The notes under the pieces: generated by a model
What the model was told of the DNA's origin: nothing
Seen by the model: only the letters and a program-made list of their open reading frames with translations
Databases searched by the model: none
Assembly: GCA_025458385.1 (NCBI GenBank)
Contig: JALOSO010000001.1
Span: 1-40,853 of the forward strand
Length of the DNA stretch: 40,853 nucleotides
Reading direction: 5' to 3'
Origin: Paracoccaceae bacterium
GTDB lineage: Bacteria > Pseudomonadota > Alphaproteobacteria > Rhodobacterales > Rhodobacteraceae
Shown: positions 1 through 13,900 of the stretch, piece after piece
How positions within the stretch are numbered: the first letter of the stretch is position 1
Layout: the number at the start of each line of letters is the position of its first letter
Position numbers and translations under genes: made by a program

Positions 1-2
1 CC

Positions 3-3554
<3,552 letters not shown>

Positions 3555-3562
3555 CCGTTGGA

Positions 3563-4570
3563 TCAGCGGCCCGGTGCCGGTGCGGCGGTGCTGCTGCGGA
3601 TGACAAGTTCGACCGGCAGGATCGTGTCTTCGGCCCCGGGCTGGCCCGCCAGAACCGCAAGAAGGCGTTGCGCTGCGACGCGCCCAAGGGCGGCATGGGG
3701 TTGGCGGATCGTGGTCAGCGCCGGCGTGATATGGGCAATCAGCTCGATGTCGTCAAAGCCGACCACCGATACGTCTTGCGGCACCCGAATGCCGTGGCGC
3801 TGCACCGCGCCGATAAAGCCGCACGCCATGGCATCCGAGGCAAAGGTCAGCGCGGTCGGGCGGTGATCGGCAGGCTGCGCAAGCCAGAGTGCTGCCGCCC
3901 GCTGCCCGGCTTCGAGAGAAAAATCGCCGTCATGGATCGCGGTTTGTGGAAACGGCAACCCACGGGCGGCAAGTGCGGCGGCGGTTCCGGCCAGACGGGC
4001 TTGGGTCAGCACATTGCCCGCGGGCCCCGAGACATGGCCAATGCGGCGATGGCCCAGATCTGCCAGATGCGCCACGGCAAGCCCGGCGGCGGAGGCATTG
4101 TCGATCCGCACGCGCGGGGCGGCAAGGTCCGGCACCCATTCGCAGGCCTCTACCAGCGGGACCCGACCGCGCAAGGCCTCGGCCGGCAGACTGCCATCCA
4201 GCACGATCAGCCCATCCGCACGCGATGGTTCGGCATAATCCAAAAGCCGCTCCGCGCCCGAGGTCCGGGTATCGGCAATCAAAAGATTATATCCCGCTGG
4301 CCCAAGCACAGACGCGATACCGGAAAGAATCTTTGAAAAAAATGGGTTCGCCAGATCCGGCACCAGGGCCACGATCCCCCCGGTGCGCCGATGGCGCAGA
4401 TTGCGCGCGGCCATATTGGGCCGATACCCCGTCGCGGCGACGGCAGACTGGACTGCGGCACGGGTGTCGGCGCTGACCATGGCGGGGTTGGACAAGACGC
4501 GGCTGACCGTTGCGGTCGAAACACCCGCCAGTCTGGCCACGTCGCTGATCTTTGTCCGTATATGTCGCAT
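3563..4570 (-). CDS. LacI-family transcriptional repressor
   Basis: N-terminal HTH KISDVARLAGVSTATVSRVLSNPAMVSADTRAAV followed by a periplasmic-binding-like effector domain; divergent from a sugar ABC operon. Confidence 0.95.
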   Translation of the reverse strand: MRHIRTKISDVARLAGVSTATVSRVLSNPAMVSADTRAAVQSAVAATGYRPNMAARNLRHRRTGGIVALVPDLANPFFSKILSGIASVLGPAGYNLLIADTRTSGAERLLDYAEPSRADGLIVLDGSLPAEALRGRVPLVEACEWVPDLAAPRVRIDNASAAGLAVAHLADLGHRRIGHVSGPAGNVLTQARLAGTAAALAARGLPFPQTAIHDGDFSLEAGQRAAALWLAQPADHRPTALTFASDAMACGFIGAVQRHGIRVPQDVSVVGFDDIELIAHITPALTTIRQPHAALGRVAAQRLLAVLAGQPGAEDTILPVELVIRSSTAAPAPGR

Positions 4571-4630
4571 GACACCCCCTTACGCGGCAGGCTGGGCCAT
4601 CTCAATCCGCTATGCGCGCAAGAATGGTAT

Positions 4631-4644
4631 TGCAAACGATTTCA
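4631..4644. promoter_or_regulatory. LacI-family operator 1 (TGCAAACGATTTCA)
   Basis: Exact match to the generic TGNAANCGNTTNCA pattern in the gap between the lacI-type gene and the ABC operon. Confidence 0.75.
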
Positions 4645-4662
4645 TCCCAAGTCTAATGTCAA

Positions 4663-4676
4663 TGTAATCGATTTCA
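4663..4676. promoter_or_regulatory. LacI-family operator 2 (TGTAATCGATTTCA)
   Basis: Second exact match to TGNAANCGNTTNCA, 32 bp downstream of the first. Confidence 0.75.
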
Positions 4677-4762
4677 GCCGCCAGTCTTTGGGAGGAGCCG
4701 ATGCGGATGATCCGGGGGAGCGCCCCCAACTCCGGCCTTGCGCCGGGGCGTTGTGACTTGCA

Positions 4763-6259
4763 ATGACGCCCTGTCTTTCCCTGTCAGACGTGCGCAAGGC
4801 CTTTGGGCCGATCGAAATTCTGCATGGCATCGATTTCGACCTGTATCCGGGCGAAGTGCATGCCCTGATCGGAGAGAATGGCGCAGGCAAATCGACACTG
4901 ATGAAAATTCTTGGCGGCTATCTGCGCCCGACCTCTGGCTCTGTGCAGCTGGACGGGGCACCTGTCAGCTTTCAAAGCGGGGCAGAGGCCGAGGCGCGGG
5001 GGATCGTGGTGATCCACCAGGAATTCAATCTGGCGCCCGATCTGACCGTGGCCGACAACATCTATCTGGGCCGCGAACTGGGCGGGCTGTTTCTGGACCA
5101 CAAGGCGATGCGGGAGGGCGCGCAGGCGCTTCTTGATCAACTCGACTGCCCGGTCAGCCCGGATGCCCGCATCCGCGATCTGCCGGTTTCCGACCGTCAG
5201 ATGGTCGAGATCGCCAAGGCGCTTGGCCGCAAGGCGCGCGTGCTGATCATGGACGAGCCGTCGGCGGTGCTGACCCAGCGCGAGGTGCAGGTTCTGTTTC
5301 GCATCATCGACAAGCTGCGCAGTGCCGGTGTCGCGCTGCTTTACACCTCGCACCGGCTGGAGGAGGTCAGCCATCTGGCCGATCGGATCACGGTTCTGCG
5401 CGACGGTGCCGTGGTGCGCCGCGCGATGCGCAACGAGTTGTCCGAAGATGGCATGGCAACCGCGATGGTGGGCCGCGATCTGGCCGATATCTTTCCGCCG
5501 CGCCGCACAGACTTCGGCCCTGTCGTGCTTGAGGTGCAGGATTTCGCCGTGCCGCCGCTGGTGCAAGGCGTAAGCCTTGCCCTGCGGCGCGGCGAAGTGC
5601 TGGGGATTTCGGGCCTTTTCGGCGCCGGGCGCACCGAACTGGCCGAAGGTCTCGTGGGCCTGCGCCCGCATCATGGCATCATCCGGCGCAACGGGGCGGC
5701 GGTTGCCGTGCGGTCCCTGTCAGATGCAGAGCGCCATGGCATCGCCTATCTGACCGAAGATCGCAAGGAACGCGGCCTGCTGCTGGACAAGTCGCTGCGC
5801 GAAAACCTTACACTGTCCACCCTGCGCCGCTTCGGGGCGCTGTTCCTGTCGCGCCCCGCGGAGGACGCGGCCCTGACCCAGGCGATCAGCGATTTCGACA
5901 TCCGCGCCCCGCGCCGCGACATCGCGGTGGGCAACCTGTCGGGCGGCAACCAGCAAAAGCTGCTTCTGGCCAAGACCATGCTGCCCGCCCCCGAAATCGT
6001 CATCATTGACGAACCGACGCGCGGCATCGACATCGGCACCAAAAGCCAGATCTACCACTTCATCGATCGACTGGCCCGGCAGGGCCTGAGCGTCATCGTC
6101 ATCTCCTCTGACATGCCCGAAATCCTTGGCCTGTCCGACCGGGTGCTTGTCATGCGGCAGGGCCGTGTTGCGGGCGTTCTGGACGGGACGGACATCAGCG
6201 AAACCGCTGTTGTGCGGCTGATCATGGGCACCAGTGAAAAGGCCGCACCCCATGTCTAA
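4763..6259 (+). CDS. Sugar (CUT2) ABC transporter ATP-binding protein, two ABC domains
   Basis: Walker A GENGAGKSTLMKIL, second-domain signature LSGGNQQKLLLAKTM, DEPTRGIDIGTK; RbsA/XylG-like length (498 aa). Confidence 0.95.
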   Translation: MTPCLSLSDVRKAFGPIEILHGIDFDLYPGEVHALIGENGAGKSTLMKILGGYLRPTSGSVQLDGAPVSFQSGAEAEARGIVVIHQEFNLAPDLTVADNIYLGRELGGLFLDHKAMREGAQALLDQLDCPVSPDARIRDLPVSDRQMVEIAKALGRKARVLIMDEPSAVLTQREVQVLFRIIDKLRSAGVALLYTSHRLEEVSHLADRITVLRDGAVVRRAMRNELSEDGMATAMVGRDLADIFPPRRTDFGPVVLEVQDFAVPPLVQGVSLALRRGEVLGISGLFGAGRTELAEGLVGLRPHHGIIRRNGAAVAVRSLSDAERHGIAYLTEDRKERGLLLDKSLRENLTLSTLRRFGALFLSRPAEDAALTQAISDFDIRAPRRDIAVGNLSGGNQQKLLLAKTMLPAPEIVIIDEPTRGIDIGTKSQIYHFIDRLARQGLSVIVISSDMPEILGLSDRVLVMRQGRVAGVLDGTDISETAVVRLIMGTSEKAAPHV

Positions 6260-7223
6260 GATATCGCTGTCCGCCACAGGCCCGCTGGCCGCCCTTGTGC
6301 TGCTTGTGGTGCTTGGGGCGTTTCTGAATGACAACTTCCTGTCTGCCGGCAACATCACCAATGTGCTGGCACGATCCGCCTTTATCGGCATGATCGCGGT
6401 GGGGATGACCTTTGTCATCACCTCGGGCGGGCTTGACCTGTCCGTCGGTTCCATGGCCGCCTTCATCGCGGGGATGATGATCCTCGCGATGAACGCTTTG
6501 GTGCCGACGCTGGGCATCGGCATGCCACTGGTGCTTGCCGGGATGGCTGTCGCCCTTGTCGTCGGGCTGTTGGCGGGGGTCGGGAACGGGCTTTTGATCA
6601 CACGCGCCGGCATCGAACCCTTCATCGTGACGCTTGGCACCATGGGCATCTTCCGCAGCCTTGTGACCTGGATCGCCGATGGCGGCACCCTGAGCCTCGA
6701 TTTCGAGGCGCGGCAATTCTATCGCCCGGTCTATTACGACGGCCTGTTCGGCATCGCCTGGCCGATCATCGTCTTTGCCATCATCGCGGTGGCGGGCGAA
6801 ATCACCATGCGCCACACCCGCTTTGGCCGGTATTGCGAGGCGATCGGGTCGAATGACAAGGTGGCGCGCTATTCCGCGGTCAAGGTAGAGAGGGTGCAGC
6901 TGTGGACCTACATCGCCCTTGGCATGTTGGTCGGCCTTGCCACGATCCTTTACGTGCCCCGGCTTGGCTCTGCCTCAGGCTCGACCGGCCTGTTGTGGGA
7001 GCTGGAGGCCATCGCCGCCGTCATCATCGGCGGCACCGCGCTCAAGGGCGGCTATGGCCGGGTCTGGGGCACGGTGGTTGGTGTGCTGATCCTGAGCCTG
7101 ATCGACAATATCCTGAATCTTGCTGACCTCGTCTCGCCCTATCTGAACGGGGCGATCCAGGGGGTTATCATCGTGCTCGCGGTTGTGTTGCAACGCGGGA
7201 AATCATCCGCCGAAGGGCGGTAA
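6252..7223 (+). CDS. Sugar (CUT2) ABC transporter permease
   Basis: Hydrophobic protein with GMTFVITSGGLDLSVGSMAA and EAIAAVIIGGTALKGGYG, typical of RbsC/XylH. The ATG at 6252 (MSKISLS) overlaps the upstream stop; the listed ORF begins at 6234. Confidence 0.93.
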   Translation: MSKISLSATGPLAALVLLVVLGAFLNDNFLSAGNITNVLARSAFIGMIAVGMTFVITSGGLDLSVGSMAAFIAGMMILAMNALVPTLGIGMPLVLAGMAVALVVGLLAGVGNGLLITRAGIEPFIVTLGTMGIFRSLVTWIADGGTLSLDFEARQFYRPVYYDGLFGIAWPIIVFAIIAVAGEITMRHTRFGRYCEAIGSNDKVARYSAVKVERVQLWTYIALGMLVGLATILYVPRLGSASGSTGLLWELEAIAAVIIGGTALKGGYGRVWGTVVGVLILSLIDNILNLADLVSPYLNGAIQGVIIVLAVVLQRGKSSAEGR

Positions 7224-7228
7224 CACTT

Positions 7229-7247
7229 CGCCGCCGGGAGGGCGGCG
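7229..7247 (+). other. Intercistronic stem-loop CGCCGCC-gggag-GGCGGCG
   Basis: Perfect 7-bp inverted repeat between the permease and substrate-binding-protein genes; followed by the SD-like aagggagg. Confidence 0.5.
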
Positions 7248-7265
7248 ATCAAGGGAGGAAAGACC

Positions 7266-8225
7266 ATGAAGCGCAGAGACCTTTTCGGAGCTACAGCCGC
7301 CCTGACGCTTGGCATCGGCCTTGCGACAGGCGCCATCGCGCAGGACCAGACCTATACCATAGGCGTTTCGATCCCCTCGGCGACGCATGGGTTCATGGGC
7401 GGGCTGAACTGGCATGCACAGCAGACCATCGAACGGCTGGAGGCAACCTATCCGCAGCTTGATTTCGTGCTGGCCACCGCGGGCGAGCCCGGCAAGCAGG
7501 TCGATGACCTTGAAGACATGCTTGCAACCCGCAACATCGATGCGCTTGTGGTGCTGCCCTTTGAATCGGAGCCGCTGACCGGGCCGGTCAAGGCCGTCAA
7601 GGATGCGGGCAAATGGGTCACGGTCGTGGACCGCGGCCTGTCGCAACCGGGCATCGAAGATCTGTATGTCGCGGGCGACAACACGGCGTTTGGCCGCGTG
7701 GCGGGCGAATACTTCCGGCAGAACCTGCCTTCGGGGGCCAAGATCGTGGTGCTGCGCGGCATCCCGACCACGTTGGACAACGAACGCGTCGATGCCTTCC
7801 AGGCCGCAATCGACGGGTCGGGGATCGAGATCGTGGACATGCAGCACGGCAACTGGAATCGCGACGACGCCTTTACCGTGATGCAGGATTTCCTGTCAAA
7901 GCATCAGCAGATCGATGCGGTCTGGGCAGCGGATGACGACATGGCGCTGGGTGTGATGGAGGCGATCGCACAGGCCGGTCGTGAGGATGAGATGTGGATC
8001 GTTGGCGGTGCGGGGATGAAAGAGATCATCAAGCGCATCATGGACGGGGACAAGCAGATCCCCGTCAACGTGACCTATCCGCCGGCACAGATTTCCACGG
8101 CCATCGAAATGACGGCGCTGCGCTTTGTCTCTGACACCCCGGTCTATGGCCGCTTCATCATCGGGTCCACCCTGGTGACGCAGGAAAATGCCGCGGCCTT
8201 CTACTTCCCCGACAGCCCGTTCTGA
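7266..8225 (+). CDS. Sugar ABC transporter substrate-binding protein (periplasmic-binding protein type 1)
   Basis: Twin-arginine-like signal MKRRDLFGATAALTLG...AIAQ, RbsB-like fold motifs, last gene of the ABC operon. Confidence 0.93.
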   Translation: MKRRDLFGATAALTLGIGLATGAIAQDQTYTIGVSIPSATHGFMGGLNWHAQQTIERLEATYPQLDFVLATAGEPGKQVDDLEDMLATRNIDALVVLPFESEPLTGPVKAVKDAGKWVTVVDRGLSQPGIEDLYVAGDNTAFGRVAGEYFRQNLPSGAKIVVLRGIPTTLDNERVDAFQAAIDGSGIEIVDMQHGNWNRDDAFTVMQDFLSKHQQIDAVWAADDDMALGVMEAIAQAGREDEMWIVGGAGMKEIIKRIMDGDKQIPVNVTYPPAQISTAIEMTALRFVSDTPVYGRFIIGSTLVTQENAAAFYFPDSPF

Positions 8226-8237
8226 CCCATCCCTTGC

Positions 8238-8262
8238 GTGCCGGACAGCACTTGTCCGGCAC
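8238..8262. terminator. Hairpin between convergent genes (GTGCCGGACA-gcact-TGTCCGGCAC)
   Basis: Perfect 10-bp stem with 5-nt loop between convergent CDSs; no clear T-tract, so intrinsic terminator activity is uncertain. Confidence 0.5.
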
Positions 8263-8297
8263 CCCCCGACCGTGGCCCTGCCCTGTCTGGCGGCGTG

Positions 8298-10133
8298 TCA
8301 GGCCGGTTCGGCCACGGGCGGGCGGTTTATGATCTGTTGCAGAACATGGCGGAGTTTTTGCGGGTCCACCGGCTTTTGCACGACCGGAACGGTCTGAAAC
8401 TCTGCGGGCAGATGCTCGGGACCATAGCCCGAAACGAAACAGAACGGGATGCCGCGACGGGTCAGGATGGCCGCGACCCCGTCAACCTTTTCGCCCCCCA
8501 GATTGCCATCGAGAAGCGCCAGATCGATGGACTGCTGTTCGGCGGCGACCAAGGCGTCGCGCAGGGTTCGGGCCACCGCGACAACCTCGGCGCCCACATC
8601 CTCCAGCTCATAGCTCAGGTCAAGCGCGACCAGCGGCTCGTCCTCGATCAACAGGACCCGCCGCCCCAGCAACGCCTCGCCCACCAGCGTGGGCGCAAGT
8701 ACAGACGACGGCGCCTTGATCGTGCTGCGATCCGCTTCAACCCCGCGCAGAAGGCGAATGGTCCAGACCACACCTTCGGGGCGCCAATCGACCGTGACGG
8801 TGCCGTCCTCGCCACCCGCGCTGGTATCAATCAGGGTCAGGCCAAAACCACTGCGTGCGGGCGCGCGCACAGGCGGCCCCCCCAGCTCGCGCCATGTCAA
8901 GACCAGCCCCTCGCCTTCGGTTTGCCACGACAGGTGGATTTCGCCGCCGGGAACAGAGAGCGCGCCATATTTCTGCGCATTGGTGCCAAGCTCGTGCAAG
9001 GTCAGCGCAAGACGCAGCATGTTCTCTGGCGAAATCTGCACCTGCGGCCCTGAACGGCGCAGCCTGTCGCCATCCAGCGTGCCTGCCTTGATCTGATCGT
9101 TGATCAGATCGTTGAGCGGCGCGCTGGACCATGTCGCATCCGACAGAATCGAATGGGCCCGCGCCAAAGCCTGCAAACGGCCCGAAAAACTGGTGTTGAA
9201 ATCGGCCAGAGTCGCAGACTGGCGCAAGGTTTGCCGCGCAATCGCCTGCACATTGGCCAAGGTGTTCTTGATGCGATGGTTCAGTTCACCGATCAGAAGC
9301 GACCGCATCTCCTCGGCCCGGCGCTTTTCAGTCACGTCAAGAATTTGCAAGGTCAGGGATCGGTGCTGCCCCCCCGGTTCGCACAAGGACGAGCCGTAAA
9401 GCACACAGGCAATCTCGCGCCCGTCGCTGGACCGAGCGGTCACTTCCGTGGTGTAGCGGGGCGGCGCGTCGGACCCGATATCTGCGTCGATCCAGCCTTT
9501 CAGTTCGGCAACCGCCTCGGGTGGCAGCCAACCCGTCTGCACAAGCGGCTTGCCCAGCATCTCGCGCGGTTGAAATCCGAAAATCCGCGCGGCCCCCTGC
9601 GACCAGCTGCGCACCTGCAAACCGCAATCCAGTTCAACCACCCCAAGCGGCGAATTGTCGGCATGCGCCTTGAGCCGCGCCAAGGCCTGATCGCGATGCA
9701 GGGCAATGGTGCGCATTTCGTCGCGCTGGCGGGCCAGTTCACGGGCCTGCTGTCCAAGTTGAAAGAACACTTCACATTTGGATTTCAGGATGGCCGGATC
9801 GATCGGCTTGAAAATGAAATCGACGGCGCCCGCCTCATAGCCACGGAACCGCCGGGTTTCATCCATATCGGCAGCGGTGACAAAAATGATCGGCAGACGG
9901 CGCGTGCGCTCGGCACCGCGCATCAACTCGGCAAGCTCATAGCCATCGATTTCGGGCATCTGAACATCGAGCAGCGCCAAAGCATAGTCATGGACCAGCA
10001 TCAATTCCAGCGCTTCGCCGGCCGAGCGCGCCTTGTGCAACTCCAGCCCGTCGCGCCGCAGCAAGGCTTCGAGCGCGACAAGGTTTTCTTCTATGTCATC
10101 GACAAGAAGGAACCTGATCACTCTATCTGGCAT
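8298..10133 (-). CDS. Hybrid signalling protein: receiver - PAS - HWE-type histidine kinase - receiver
   Basis: N-terminal REC (FLLVDDIEEN...LLDVQMPEIDGYEL...DFIFKPI), kinase H-box LLIGELNHRIKNTLANVQAIARQTLR, C-terminal REC (VLLIEDEPLVALDL...ALLDGNLGG...VQKPVD). Start chosen at MPDRVIRFLLVDD rather than the longer ORF start at 10283. Confidence 0.9.
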   Translation of the reverse strand: MPDRVIRFLLVDDIEENLVALEALLRRDGLELHKARSAGEALELMLVHDYALALLDVQMPEIDGYELAELMRGAERTRRLPIIFVTAADMDETRRFRGYEAGAVDFIFKPIDPAILKSKCEVFFQLGQQARELARQRDEMRTIALHRDQALARLKAHADNSPLGVVELDCGLQVRSWSQGAARIFGFQPREMLGKPLVQTGWLPPEAVAELKGWIDADIGSDAPPRYTTEVTARSSDGREIACVLYGSSLCEPGGQHRSLTLQILDVTEKRRAEEMRSLLIGELNHRIKNTLANVQAIARQTLRQSATLADFNTSFSGRLQALARAHSILSDATWSSAPLNDLINDQIKAGTLDGDRLRRSGPQVQISPENMLRLALTLHELGTNAQKYGALSVPGGEIHLSWQTEGEGLVLTWRELGGPPVRAPARSGFGLTLIDTSAGGEDGTVTVDWRPEGVVWTIRLLRGVEADRSTIKAPSSVLAPTLVGEALLGRRVLLIEDEPLVALDLSYELEDVGAEVVAVARTLRDALVAAEQQSIDLALLDGNLGGEKVDGVAAILTRRGIPFCFVSGYGPEHLPAEFQTVPVVQKPVDPQKLRHVLQQIINRPPVAEPA

Positions 10134-10986
10134 CGGACATCTCCTGAATGGCATTGCGGCGCCAAATGCGCTGAGACTCGTCAAAACTTGAAAACATCGG
10201 GGAATAGGCCGAGAAGCGCAGGGTTTCATGCGCGCCAAGGCCCAGGAACCCGCCCCGGGCCAGGGACCCCGCGAACAGGCCAAGGGCCCGGTCTTGCAGC
10301 GTGTTGTCGAAATAGATCAACACGTTGCGACAGGATACAAGATGAACCTCGGAAAACACCTGATCCGACGCAAGGTTGTGTTCGGTGAACACCGTCTTGC
10401 TGCGCAACGTGCGGTCAAAGGCGGCACGGCCATAGGCGGCCGTGTAATAATCCGACAGCGAGGCGCGCCCGCCCGCCTTCTGATAGTTCTGCGAAAACGC
10501 GGCCATCCGGTCCAGATCGTAGATCCCCGCCTCGGCCTTGCGCAGGGCACGGCGGTTGATCTCGGTCGCATAGAACAGGGTGCGATCGAACAGCCCTTCT
10601 TCGCGAAACAGGATGGCCAGCGAATACAACTCCTCGCCATCGGCACAGCCGGCGACCCAGACCTTGAGCGACGGGAACGTGCTCAGATGGGGCAGAACCT
10701 CGCGGCGCAAGGCAAGGTAATAGCCGGGGTCACGAAACAGCTCGCTGACCTGCACCGTCATCGCATCGATGATCGTGGGCAGCACGTCCGGTTCATGCAG
10801 CAAGCGGCGCTGCAAATCGGACAAGGTGGCACAGTCCAGCCGCCCGCAGGCAAGCTCGGCCCGCCTTTGCAGCGAAGCGCGCGAATACGACCGGAAATCA
10901 TAATGATGGCGCCGATACAGCGCCTCCAGAAACAGGTCGAGTTCCACGTCGGAGGACGACGGAAGTGGCGCGGCGTCCCGTGTCAT
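10123..10986 (-). CDS. CheR-type protein-glutamate O-methyltransferase
   Basis: CheR N-domain followed by VWVAGCADGEELYSLAILF (SAM motif) and LVSCRNVLIYFD. Confidence 0.92.
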   Translation of the reverse strand: MTRDAAPLPSSSDVELDLFLEALYRRHHYDFRSYSRASLQRRAELACGRLDCATLSDLQRRLLHEPDVLPTIIDAMTVQVSELFRDPGYYLALRREVLPHLSTFPSLKVWVAGCADGEELYSLAILFREEGLFDRTLFYATEINRRALRKAEAGIYDLDRMAAFSQNYQKAGGRASLSDYYTAAYGRAAFDRTLRSKTVFTEHNLASDQVFSEVHLVSCRNVLIYFDNTLQDRALGLFAGSLARGGFLGLGAHETLRFSAYSPMFSSFDESQRIWRRNAIQEMSDAR

Positions 10987-13900
10987 CGCGGCATCCAGAC
11001 ACGCGTCAGGGACAACAGCTTGTCAACATCAAGCGGCTTGGACAGATAGTCATTCGCCCCGGCGGCCAGACACTGGTTCTGATCCTCGGCCATGGCTTTG
11101 GCGGTCAGCATGATGATCGGCAAGGTTTTCCAGCGATCGATCTTGCGTATTTCCCGCGTGGCGGTCAGCCCGTCCATCTCGGGCATCATGACATCCATCA
11201 GCACCAGATCGATCTTTGGCTGTGCCCCATCCGCGATGCGCCCCAACACTTCCAGCGCCTCACGGCCGTTGCGGGCGATCTGGACGGTTGCGCCATGCGG
11301 CTCGAACACCCCGGTCAGGGCATAGACATTGCGAATGTCATCCTCGACCACCAGAATCCGCCGACCTTCCAGCATTGCATCGCGGTTGAGCGAGGCAGCC
11401 AGCATTTCGCGCTGTTTTTCCGGCAGATCCGACACCACCTGATGCAGGAACAAGGTCACTTCATCGATCAGCCGTTCGGGCGACTTTGCACCCTTGATGA
11501 TGATCGATTTCGAATGCCGGCGCAGGCGCTGTTCCTCGGCCTCGGTCAAGGACCGGGCGGTGTAGATGATGACCGGAGGGAAGCTCGGATCGTCGTCGGC
11601 ATCAAGCCGTTCCAGAACATCGAAACCCGTGGCATCCGGCAAGGTCATGTCCAGCACGATGCAGTCAAAGCTCTGGCTTGCAAAGGCAGCCAATGCTTCG
11701 GCAGCGGTCGAGGCGCCCACCGTTTCAACCTCGCTGTTGCCCAGAAGGGCCTTCAGCCCTTCAAGCTGCGCCGGGTCATCCTCGACGATCAGGACGCGCC
11801 GCACACGTTGTTCCAGCCGTTGCTCCAGCCGCTGGATCGCCTGCGCCAATTCCTCGCGCTGGACGGGCTTGAGCATATAGCTGATCGCACCCTGCGACAA
11901 AGCCTCGTGGGTGTAATCCTCGGCTGACACCATATGCACCGGAATATGCCTGGTGCGCGCGTCCCGCTTGAGTTGATCCAGAACCGACAGACCGGAATGA
12001 TCGGGCAGACCGACATCCAGCACGATCGCATGGGGCAGGTAGGTTCGGGCCGCGCGCACCGCTTCGTCCGCGCGCCCGACACACAGGCATTTGAACCCAA
12101 GCTCATGGGCCAGATCCAGCAAGACACCGGCAAAGGCGATGTCATCCTCGACCACCAGCATGATGCGGTCCTCTGAGGTCAGGATGTCGCGGTCATCGGT
12201 CAACCCGTCCAGCGGGGCGGGCGCTGCGGGGGCTGCCCCGTCTTGCGCTGCCTGCACGACCATGCGGGCGGGTTGCGCGCGTGCAGGCAGGGCGGGGGTG
12301 GGCGTGGACGGCTGTTCTGGCAAATCCCGCGGAAGGCTGAGCGTAAAGGTGCTGCCTTGGCCCGGCGTGCTTTGCAGCCGGATCTTGCCACCCAGCAGGT
12401 CGGCAAGCTCGCGCGAGATCGAGAGGCCAAGGCCCGTGCCGCCATAGCGCCGAGAGATCGTGCCATCCGCCTGACGGAACGCATCGAACACCGCATCCTG
12501 TTCGGTTTCGGCAATGCCGATCCCGGTATCCTGCACAGAAAAATCGATCCCATGTGCCGATGGGGCGATGCGCAGTGTCACGCGGCCCCGTTCGGTGAAC
12601 TTCAGCGCGTTGGACAGAAAATTGCGCAACACCTGTTCCAGCCGGTTGGTATCGGTGTGCAAGGTGCCCAGCCCCGGTGCCACCTCGGCCTGCAACTCCA
12701 ACCCCTTGGAGCGGGCCTGCACCTCGAACCCGCGCAACAGCTTGCGCGCAACGACTTGTGGATCGACCTCGGCGCGGATGAGATCGAGTTTGCCAGCCTC
12801 GATCTTGGACAGGTCGAGAATGTCATTGATCAGCGTCAGAAGATCCTGCCCCGAGCTTTCGATGGTCTGCGCCCAGCGCACCTGCTCGTCGGTCAGCGTT
12901 CTTCCGCGGTTTTCGGCAAGCAGTCGTGCCATGATCAGAAGCGCGTTCAACGGTGTGCGCAGCTCATGGGACATGTTGGCAACAAATTCGGATTTGTAGC
13001 GGCTTTCACGCTCCAGCGTCCGCGCCTGATCTTCAAGCGAGCGGCGCGACTGGACCAGCGCATTGCGCTGATCTTCCAGCATCTGCGCCTGACTTTCGAG
13101 CTGGGCGTTCTGCTCCTCAAGCTCTGATTGCTGATGTTCCAGCAATTGCTGGCTTTCCCTCAGCGCGCGGGTCTGTTCTTCCAACTCCTCGTTGGTCGCG
13201 GCCAGTTCTTCGGTGTAGCTGCGCAGTTCTTCGGCCTGTCTGCGGCTTTCTTCAAGCAATTGCTGCAATTGATTGCGGTATTGCGCAGACCGGATCGCGA
13301 TCCCGACCTTTTCCTTCACACGTTCAAAAAGCATCAGGTTGGCCGGTGTGGGCGCGTGGTCCATCCCCAGTTCCAGCACGCCATTGCAACCGATCCCGTC
13401 GAAGGTCGGGATGATGACGCTATGGGCGGCACGTCCCTTGATCATCGCGGTTTGCCAGCCCAGGGTCTGATCGGCACTGGCCGAAAGCGTGATGATCTTG
13501 TCGACTTCCACCGCGCGCGAGATGTGACCCTGCCCGTCACGCACGGTTTGAGGCAAGGTTTCGACATCACCGCCCCATTGGGCAAAACGCTCGAAATCGC
13601 GGCCTTGCCGAACGTAGATCACCGCGGCGCGCGCACCAACCCAGTCTGCAAGATCGCCCAGAACCTGCGACCCCAGCTTTTCCAGCGTCAGATCGCCCTG
13701 CACAGACTTGCCAAGCAGAACCTGCCCTTGCTGCACCCATTCCGCCTCCTTGAGCCGGGCACGGCTGACGATGAACAACCGCCCCGCCGCCCCCAGCAGC
13801 AGGATGATGAAGGCCGCCATGATGCGGTTCGCGGCCGCCACCGCGGGGTTCACGTCCGTGTCAACGCTGGCCGCATCCAGATAGAACCCGGCCGTCAGGG

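Noticed and set aside
9088-9114. Near-tandem repeat tgatctgatcgttgatcagatcgttga
   Set aside because: Lies inside the HWE-kinase coding frame, encoding LNDLINDQIK; explained by coding sequence.
13000-13270. Repetitive-looking coding stretch (Q/E/L-rich) in the hybrid kinase
   Set aside because: Codes for a coiled-coil signalling helix (EELRSYTEELAATNEELEEQ...); a normal feature of such kinases.
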